This document shows positions 6,433 to 11,203 of a stretch of DNA of 11,203 bases, piece by piece. The stretch is from Bacillota bacterium. GTDB lineage: Bacteria; Bacillota; Clostridia; Lachnospirales; Lachnospiraceae. Where the stretch lies: the NCBI GenBank assembly GCA_023413555.1, contig JAEZPG010000059.1, positions 1 to 11,203 on the forward strand. The letters are read 5' to 3'. The notes beneath the pieces are model-generated. The model was not told the origin of the DNA. It searched no databases and saw only the letters and a program-made list of their open reading frames with translations. The position numbers and the translations under genes were made by a program. Positions within the stretch are counted from its first letter, which is position 1. The number at the start of each line of letters is the position of its first letter.

Positions 6433-6475
6433 AAAGAGGGCTATGCACTAATTTGTTAGTGCAATAGCCCTCTTT
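6433..6475 (-). terminator. Terminator of the cold-shock gene
   Basis: A 17-bp stem (6435-6451 with 6456-6473, one bulged A at 6463) has a 4-nt loop. On the minus strand it is followed by a T run, complement of the As at 6430-6435. It begins about 57 bases after the cold-shock gene stop. On the plus strand the tail is only TTTC, so it mainly serves the minus strand. Confidence 0.85.
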
Positions 6476-6531
6476 CTATCGTTCTGATCTTTTGAAGTTA
6501 GATAAAAAACATATAAATTCTAATATAAGAA

Positions 6532-6735
6532 TTATGCTGAATATACGTTAACAGCTTGTTCTCCTCTATTACCTTTGGTGGTGTCATAAGTCACTTTTTG
6601 ACCTTCATTCAATGTTTTGAAACCTTCAGATGCAATTCCTGAGAAATGAACGAAAATGTCTTCGTTTGTAGCGTTATTAGTAATAAAACCAAATCCCTTT
6701 TCTGCATTAAACCATTTTACTGTACCTTCATTCAT
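6532..6735 (-). CDS. csp: Cold-shock protein, CspA family
   Basis: This is a 67-residue single cold-shock domain, the standard length. It starts MNEGTVKWFNAEKGFGFIT, contains RNP1 (KGFGFIT, 13-19) and RNP2 (DIFVHFS, 26-32), then LNEGQKVTYD and a closing GEQAVNV. Such proteins bind single-stranded RNA or DNA and act as RNA chaperones, keeping mRNAs translatable, especially after a temperature drop. GGAGGT (complement of 6744-6749) is eight bases before the ATG. It forms its own transcription unit, with a promoter near 6867-6895, a ~125-nt leader carrying a strong hairpin and a downstream terminator. The paralogue (CspA, B, C and so on) cannot be decided from sequence alone. Confidence 0.96.
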   Translation of the reverse strand: MNEGTVKWFNAEKGFGFITNNATNEDIFVHFSGIASEGFKTLNEGQKVTYDTTKGNRGEQAVNVYSA

Positions 6736-6783
6736 AGTAAGATACCTCCAATATTTTTATTATATTTAGATGAAAATAAAAAA

Positions 6784-6836
6784 TCACATATTTTTGTAAA
6801 TTATCATACGCGATAATGATTTACAAAAATATGTGA
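6784..6836 (-). promoter_or_regulatory. 18-bp hairpin in the cold-shock gene leader
   Basis: Arms 6784-6801 and 6819-6836 are perfect reverse complements, with a 17-base loop that can itself pair (TATC with GATA). The hairpin lies in the predicted 5' UTR, between the promoter and the ribosome site. No T tail follows on the minus strand, so it is unlikely to be a terminator. mRNA stability or temperature-dependent control is a reasonable inference. Confidence 0.6.
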
Positions 6837-6866
6837 ATCAAGATTTACAATATAAATACAATTTTT

Positions 6867-6895
6867 ATTATTACATATTCATATTAATTTGTCAA
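6867..6895 (-). promoter_or_regulatory. Promoter of the cold-shock gene
   Basis: On the minus strand, a perfect TTGACA (complement of 6890-6895), a 17-base spacer and AATAAT (complement of 6867-6872) match the vegetative consensus at 11 of 12 positions. Transcription would start near 6860, giving a leader of about 125 nt. Confidence 0.75.
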
Positions 6896-6977
6896 CCTGT
6901 TTTTTAAAATAAATACTATAGCTGCCTGCAGTTAATCCAATCGCCTATTGTAATTGAACCAGGTCCATCGATTATCT

Positions 6978-7052
6978 CAGGAATTGAAAAATATAGAAAA
7001 ATCATTTGGAGAAGTACGGGTATTAAAGGATATTGCCTTAAAACTAAAATAA
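6978..7052 (+). pseudogene. N-terminal scrap of an ABC-transporter ATP-binding protein
   Basis: One frame reads QELKNIEKSFGEVRVLKDIA followed by LKLK and a TAA. This closely fits the first ~24 residues of an ABC ATPase (…L.KSFG…VLK.I.L…). The Walker A region and everything after it are missing, and no ATG or ribosome site is present. It is a fragment only. Confidence 0.45.
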
Positions 7053-7098
7053 GGAATCCTTCTTGGTCTAGAAGGTAAGAGCTATAAAGAATGACCAA

Positions 7099-7309
7099 AT
7101 GGAATTTGAGGTTGCAGCCAATGTAACGGCCGCACTGATGGCAAAGGGATATCACGGTCCTTTATGTCTGATAGGATCCCATGAGCGATGGATAAAATAC
7201 CGTCATCCATTGCCTACAAATAAAAAAGTTACAGGATCATCAAAGAGCCGTAGAGGGGATTGCAAAATACCTTGGAATTAGTGACATAAAACGTGTAATT
7301 GAGTTATAA
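7099..7309 (+). pseudogene. Unidentified degraded coding remnant
   Basis: An open frame from 7099 reads MEFEVAANVTAALMAKGYHG before losing protein-like character. A different frame at 7235-7309 reads HQRAVEGIAKYLGISDIKRV and stops at TAA. The two pieces could belong to one gene split by frameshifts; the pattern vaguely recalls N-acetylmuramoyl-L-alanine amidases, but I cannot confirm that. No ribosome site precedes the ATG. The end overlaps the promoter of the next gene. Confidence 0.3.
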
Positions 7310-7310
7310 T
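7281..7310 (+). promoter_or_regulatory. Promoter of the shikimate-dehydrogenase-like gene
   Basis: GTGACA (7281-7286), an 18-base spacer and a perfect TATAAT (7305-7310) lie about 38 bases before the start codon. Confidence 0.6.
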
Positions 7311-7347
7311 ATTGTCATAATACACAAATTATAGGAAGAAAGGATAA

Positions 7348-8220
7348 ATGTACATGAGTAAATCATATCGAGAGGAACTGGTTGGGGTATATGGATATCC
7401 AGTGGATGAAAACCCGACAGTTGTAATTGCCCAGACTGCTTTTGAAGACATGAAGATTCCGTATCGTTATCTAACAATCGAAGTGAAACCAGAAGACTTG
7501 GAAAATGCTATGAAAGCGTTGACTACACTTAATATGAAGGGGATCAATTTGACGATTCCACACAAAGTGGAAGTCCTTAAGTATCTGGATGTAGTATCCG
7601 AAGAAGCCTCCATTATGGGAGCAGTAAATACCGTATATGTAAAAGACGGAAAGTTATATGGTGAAAATACGGATGGAAAAGGATTTATGAAATCTGTTGA
7701 GAATGCCGGAATTGATGTAAAAAATAAAAAGATCTTTATGCTTGGTGCAGGAGGAGCAGCCAGGGCTATCGCTGTTGAACTGGCTAGAGCAGGTATAGCA
7801 GAATTGGTTATCTTAAATCGTTCAGAGCAAAGAGGCCAGGATTTGCTGGATGTTATAAAGAAGAATTATGATATAAAGGTGACATATCGTAAATGGAATC
7901 AGAAAGAGACCATTGATGAGGATACAGATTTGTTGGTAAATACCACAAATATTGGACTTTATCCTAATGTAAATGATAAGCCGAACATTGAGTATGACAC
8001 CATTAAAAGTGGAATGATTGTATGCGATGTTATCCCTAACCACCCACATACTGAGCTCTTAAAAGAGGCAGAGAAACGTGGAGCAAAAACGATTGATGGT
8101 TTAGGCATGCTTATCAATCAGTGTGTAGAGGGTATTTATCTGTGGACAGGAAAAGTTGCTAATGTAGAGAAAATGAAGGATGCACTGGCAAAAGAGTATG
8201 GAATATCGGTACACTATTAA
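7348..8220 (+). CDS. Shikimate dehydrogenase family protein, divergent AroE-like
   Basis: This 290-residue NAD(P)-dependent dehydrogenase belongs to the AroE/quinate dehydrogenase family, whose classical reaction is 3-dehydroshikimate to shikimate. Visible family features are INLTIPHK with the catalytic Lys73, MGAVNTV (90-96), GENTDGKGF with catalytic Asp109, the nucleotide-binding GAGGAARA (133-140), NRS (157-159), NTTNIG and DGLGMLINQCVEGIYLWTG with Gln258. The N-terminal substrate loop differs: classical AroE has a Ser-x-Ser-x-Pro…His-Asn pattern, whereas here it reads YPVDENPTVVIAQTAF (17-32). That places it in a divergent subgroup, so the true substrate may be another cyclic polyol or acid. 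Either ATG 7348 or ATG 7354 could be the start. The ribosome site AGGAAGAAAGG is closer than usual to the first and at normal distance from the second. It has its own promoter and heads the metabolic cluster. Confidence 0.85.
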   Translation: MYMSKSYREELVGVYGYPVDENPTVVIAQTAFEDMKIPYRYLTIEVKPEDLENAMKALTTLNMKGINLTIPHKVEVLKYLDVVSEEASIMGAVNTVYVKDGKLYGENTDGKGFMKSVENAGIDVKNKKIFMLGAGGAARAIAVELARAGIAELVILNRSEQRGQDLLDVIKKNYDIKVTYRKWNQKETIDEDTDLLVNTTNIGLYPNVNDKPNIEYDTIKSGMIVCDVIPNHPHTELLKEAEKRGAKTIDGLGMLINQCVEGIYLWTGKVANVEKMKDALAKEYGISVHY

Positions 8221-8270
8221 AAGAGAACCTTGTGAGGTGGACTATGTAGCGTGACAAGAAGGTAAACTAA

Positions 8271-8381
8271 GTGGAAGTAAATCCAATTATTGAAAATGGT
8301 TTAAGCAAAGAGGAGGAATTATTTCAAATAAAAAAATGGCTCACTTGGATTCTCATCATTGCAATAATATTGTATTTCTAA
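8271..8381 (+). CDS. Small single-helix membrane protein (36 residues, GTG start)
   Basis: A short frame starts with GTG at 8271, directly after an in-frame TAA, with AAGAAGG eight to nine bases upstream as ribosome site. The protein opens MEVNPIIENGLSKEEELFQI and continues with KKW and a hydrophobic run of about 14 residues (LTWILIIAIILYF) ending at the stop. The layout of an acidic/amphipathic head, a Lys-Lys-Trp interface and one membrane helix is typical of real small membrane proteins and unlike random AT-rich translation. It sits between the AroE-like gene and the phosphohexomutase gene, 50 bases after the former. Its function is unknown. A chance frame cannot be excluded because it is so short. 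Confidence 0.5.
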   Translation: MEVNPIIENGLSKEEELFQIKKWLTWILIIAIILYF

Positions 8382-8400
8382 GTATAGTATGCTAATATAG

Positions 8401-8406
8401 TATAAT
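8401..8406 (+). promoter_or_regulatory. Possible -10 box for the phosphohexomutase gene
   Basis: A perfect TATAAT lies 24 bases before the start codon, after several TATAGTAT-like repeats. No good -35 hexamer is at standard spacing, so this is a weak call. Confidence 0.35.
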
Positions 8407-8429
8407 GATTAAACTAAAAGGAGGCGCTT

Positions 8430-9938
8430 ATGGAAGAAGATAAGTATTTGAAGTTACAAAATGGTAGTGATGTTCGCGGGATTGCTATTACCAATGGTTC
8501 AGAGACACAGAATCTGACCCCGGAAATCATAAAAAATATATGTACTGCTTTTACTGATTATGTAGCAAAGAAATATAGCATTCCATATGATAAAGTGATC
8601 ATAGGCGTAGGACATGATTCTAGACTATCAGCTGAGACTTTGAAGGCTGGGGTGATAAAAGGTGTTCAGAGTAGGAAAAGTGTATGTATGGACTGTGGCT
8701 TGGTTTCTACTCCATCCATGTTTATGTCCACAATCCTAGAGGCATCTGCATTTCACGGTGCTATCATGATTACTGCCAGTCATTTGCCATTTAACCGTAA
8801 TGGATTAAAGTTCTTTACAAGAGAAGGCGGACTGGAGAGTAAAGATATTAAGGTGATTTTGGAGGCAGCAGCTAACTTAAAAGAGACGGAAGAAGAGGCT
8901 AGTATTGCAGAAGTAAAGTCGTTTGACTTGATTCACTATTATTCTGAACATATTAAGAATCTTATTAAAAAAGAGGTACAAGCAGCAGAGTATGATCAAC
9001 CGTTAAAAGGATTGCATATTGTTGTAGATGCCGGTAATGGTGCTTGTGGGTTTTTTACTAGAGAGATTCTTATACCTTTAGGGGCAGATACCACAGGAAG
9101 TGTATTTCTAGATCCAGATGGTAATTTCCCTAATCACATCCCTAATCCTGAGAATCCTCAGGCTATGGAGGCCATACAGAAGGCGACAGTGAATAGCAAG
9201 GCTGATCTAGGGGTTATCTTCGACTGTGATGGGGATCGTGCTGCTGTTGTTATGTCTGATGGACAGGAAGTAAATCGGAATGCGTTGATTGCGTTAATGG
9301 CAGCCATTGTATCTGAGAAATATCCAGGAACCACTGTTGTAACGGATTCGGTTACTTCAGATTATTTGACAGAATTCTTGGAGAATGACTTGAAGATGAA
9401 GCATTTACGCTTTAAACGAGGCTATAAAAATGTAATTAATGAATCTATCCGACTGAATAATAGTGGAGAAGAGAGTCATCTGGCAATTGAAACCTCAGGT
9501 CATGGTGCTTTAAAGGAGAACTATTTCTCGGATGATGGTGCTTACATGTCTGTAAAGATTATCTGCAAAATGGCTAAGCTTAAGAGGGAAAATAAAGAGC
9601 TTAAGAGCCTAATCTCAGGTTTAAAGTATCCAGCAGAGTCTGAGGAGTATAGATTATCTATAATGACAGAGGATTTTAAAGCCTATGGCAATCAAGTACT
9701 AAAGGATTTTGTGGTTTTTGCTGAGCAACAATCCTTCCATGTTGTAAAGGATAATTATGAAGGAGTTCGGATATCATTTCAGGATGAGGAAGTAAGCGGC
9801 TGGATTTTGGTTCGTATGTCTTTACATGACCCTATTATCCCAATTAATATTGAAGCCAATGCGGTAGGAGGAGTAGAAATAATCCTAAACCGTGTAAGAC
9901 CATTTTTTGCATCCTGCAACCAGCTAAGCAACCTGTAA
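8430..9938 (+). CDS. Phosphoglucomutase/phosphomannomutase family protein (alpha-D-phosphohexomutase)
   Basis: This 502-residue enzyme moves phosphate between C1 and C6 of a hexose through a phosphoserine. All four family sites are visible. They are the catalytic Ser117 in TASHLPFNRNGLKFF (115-129), the Mg-binding loop DCDGDR (265-270), the sugar-binding loop ETSGHGALKENY (354-365), and a C-terminal phosphate region with RMSLHDP (462-468) and EANAVGG (475-481). The start is set by AGGAGG (8419-8424) five bases before the ATG. Loop sequence alone does not tell glucose from mannose specificity; GHG instead of GEH/GEN in the sugar loop and HLPFNRNG after the serine mark a less studied subgroup. 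It is followed 81 bases later by the aldolase gene and is probably in the same sugar-phosphate context, feeding glycolytic or cell-surface sugar pathways. Confidence 0.9.
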   Translation: MEEDKYLKLQNGSDVRGIAITNGSETQNLTPEIIKNICTAFTDYVAKKYSIPYDKVIIGVGHDSRLSAETLKAGVIKGVQSRKSVCMDCGLVSTPSMFMSTILEASAFHGAIMITASHLPFNRNGLKFFTREGGLESKDIKVILEAAANLKETEEEASIAEVKSFDLIHYYSEHIKNLIKKEVQAAEYDQPLKGLHIVVDAGNGACGFFTREILIPLGADTTGSVFLDPDGNFPNHIPNPENPQAMEAIQKATVNSKADLGVIFDCDGDRAAVVMSDGQEVNRNALIALMAAIVSEKYPGTTVVTDSVTSDYLTEFLENDLKMKHLRFKRGYKNVINESIRLNNSGEESHLAIETSGHGALKENYFSDDGAYMSVKIICKMAKLKRENKELKSLISGLKYPAESEEYRLSIMTEDFKAYGNQVLKDFVVFAEQQSFHVVKDNYEGVRISFQDEEVSGWILVRMSLHDPIIPINIEANAVGGVEIILNRVRPFFASCNQLSNL

Positions 9939-9952
9939 AGCAAAGGCTATGT

Positions 9953-9978
9953 GGCAGCTCTATGAAAGGAGCTGCTTT
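9953..9978 (+). terminator. Weak hairpin between the mutase and aldolase genes
   Basis: GCAGCTC (9954-9960) pairs with GAGCTGC (9969-9975) around 8 bases, followed by only TTT. It could be a weak terminator or a processing site that sets different expression of the two genes. Confidence 0.4.
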
Positions 9979-10019
9979 CAATACATAACACAAATTAATA
10001 AAGAGAAGAGGTACATAAT

Positions 10020-10955
10020 ATGCCATTAGTTACAACAACTGAAATGTTTAAAAAAGCCTATGAAGGCGGTTACGCAGTAGGTGCTTTTAACGTAAATAAC
10101 ATGGAAATCATTCAGGCTATTACGGAGGCAGCAGGAGAAGAGAAATCTCCAGTGATTCTTCAGGTTTCTGCAGGAGCAAGAAAGTATGCAAGACACAACT
10201 ATCTGATGAAATTAGTAGAAGTAGCAACTTTAGAGGTAGATATTCCTATGGCTCTTCACTTGGATCACGGCGCTGATTTTGAGATCTGTAAGTCCTGTAT
10301 TGATGGTGGTTTTACTTCTGTTATGATCGATGGCTCAAGACACAGTTTTGAGGACAACATTGCTTTAACTAAGAAGGTTGTAGAGTATGCCCATGCTCAT
10401 GGAGTTGTAGTAGAAGGCGAGTTAGGAAAATTAGCAGGTATCGAAGATGATGTTAATGTATCAGAGGAGGATTCTTCTTATACACAACCTGAAGAGGTAG
10501 AAGAATTTGTCACTAGAACCGGCGTTGACTCTCTTGCTATTGCCATTGGAACCAGCCATGGAGCTTTTAAATTCAAACCAGGTCAAAAACCACAGCTTCG
10601 TTTTGACATCTTAGCTGAAGTTGAGAAACGTCTTCCAAACTTTCCAATCGTTCTACATGGCGCATCTTCTGTGAATCAGGAATATGTAGAATTAATTCGT
10701 AAATACAATGGTGTTATGGACAATGCCATTGGTATTCCAGAAGATATGTTGAGACAGGCTGCCAAATCTGCAGTATGTAAGATTAACATTGATTCTGATC
10801 TACGTCTTTCTATGACAGCAGGGGTTCGTAAAGACATTATAGAAAATCCAGATCACTTTGATCCAAGACAGTATTTGTTAGTAGGTAGAGATTATGTGAA
10901 AGAATTGGTACAACATAAGATACAGAAGGTTTTAGGTTCTTCTGGGAAAGCCTAA
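10020..10955 (+). CDS. fba: Class II fructose-bisphosphate aldolase family protein
   Basis: This 311-residue zinc aldolase is expected to interconvert fructose 1,6-bisphosphate with dihydroxyacetone phosphate and glyceraldehyde 3-phosphate. Diagnostic parts are VGAFNVNNMEII (20-31), MALHLDHG with catalytic Asp82 and zinc ligand His83 (77-84), MIDGSRHSFEDN (102-113), VEGELGKLAG (131-140), IAIGTSHG with zinc ligand His180, VLHGASSV with zinc ligand His213 and the phosphate-binding NIDSDLR (256-262). The length and the continuous GELG…DD loop fit the glycolytic type more than short tagatose/keto-gluconate aldolases, but paralogues are hard to separate. A GAGG ribosome site lies eight bases before the ATG. 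The gene is followed by a strong terminator, making it the last of the cluster. Confidence 0.94.
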   Translation: MPLVTTTEMFKKAYEGGYAVGAFNVNNMEIIQAITEAAGEEKSPVILQVSAGARKYARHNYLMKLVEVATLEVDIPMALHLDHGADFEICKSCIDGGFTSVMIDGSRHSFEDNIALTKKVVEYAHAHGVVVEGELGKLAGIEDDVNVSEEDSSYTQPEEVEEFVTRTGVDSLAIAIGTSHGAFKFKPGQKPQLRFDILAEVEKRLPNFPIVLHGASSVNQEYVELIRKYNGVMDNAIGIPEDMLRQAAKSAVCKINIDSDLRLSMTAGVRKDIIENPDHFDPRQYLLVGRDYVKELVQHKIQKVLGSSGKA

Positions 10956-11056
10956 GAAGTTTGCGGGTGGAATGTTAGAGTGTTGAGTATGAAGGCAAAG
11001 TACCCACAGGATGTAGATTGTGATAAGATGCACTAACCCTATATGATAGATAAAGG

Positions 11057-11099
11057 AATGAAAATTGGTATAGAAACACATGCCAGTTTTCATTTTTTT
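11057..11099 (+). terminator. Rho-independent terminator after the aldolase gene
   Basis: AATGAAAATTGG (11057-11068) pairs with CCAGTTTTCATT (11083-11094) with one G-U pair and a 14-nt loop, followed by seven Ts (11093-11099). It lies about 100 bases after the aldolase stop; the gap holds no convincing gene. Confidence 0.88.
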
Positions 11100-11203
11100 G
11101 TATTAACTATAGAGGGGAGATGTGTCGTTATTTGCATTATATGATAAACACTTGTCGGTTATTACATATACATGTAAATAAATTAAATATTTGAAAATTA
11201 TAG

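Noticed and set aside
10992..11039. 15-codon ATG frame after the aldolase gene
   Set aside because: It has no ribosome site, no hydrophobic or basic pattern and lies in an expected 3' UTR.
1..11203. CRISPR array, tRNA, toxin-antitoxin or defence system
   Set aside because: No regularly spaced repeats, cloverleaf-like sequence or recognisable toxin or defence domains were seen on either strand.

Overview
The window comes from an AT-rich, low-GC Gram-positive anaerobe, most likely a clostridium of the Lachnospiraceae type. This is inferred from strong AGGAGG ribosome sites, the order DUF951 - rpsF - ssb - rpsR, a class II aldolase, a divergent AroE and the overall protein style. No sequence search was possible, so the taxonomy is tentative.

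Layout. Positions 1-575 hold the 3' part of a membrane protein fused to a cytochrome b5-like haem domain. It is followed by a structured, gene-free stretch (576-805) with two terminator-like hairpins. Positions 810-1426 (minus) are a wrecked DeoR-type regulator. Positions 1818-3011 (minus) are a dead transposase, readable in one frame across four in-frame stops, with a long imperfect palindrome at its 3' end and a second hairpin at its 5' end. Positions 3183-4037 (plus) encode a MerR-family regulator that converges on a hemolysin III/TrhA-type membrane protein (4013-4681, minus); the two share a bidirectional terminator.

Positions 4860-6401 are the housekeeping core: a promoter, a DUF951 protein, a second promoter and leader, then ribosomal protein bS6, single-strand binding protein and ribosomal protein bS18, closed by a strong terminator. 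Downstream lies a cold-shock protein on the minus strand (6532-6735). It has its own terminator, a promoter and a ~125-nt leader containing an 18-bp hairpin. Positions 6896-7309 hold fragments of decayed genes, including the first 24 codons or so of an ABC-transporter ATPase.

Positions 7281-11100 carry a plus-strand metabolic cluster: a divergent shikimate-dehydrogenase-like enzyme, a previously unmarked 36-residue single-helix membrane protein starting at GTG, a phosphohexomutase and a class II fructose-bisphosphate aldolase, ending in a clear terminator. The mutase and aldolase suggest sugar-phosphate metabolism. I see no CRISPR array, tRNA or rRNA, and no convincing new defence or mobile system. 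The most interesting items are the small membrane protein, the AroE variant lacking the usual Ser-x-Ser substrate motif, the cold-shock leader hairpin, the MerR frame that runs through a terminator, and the structured non-coding stretch after the first gene.
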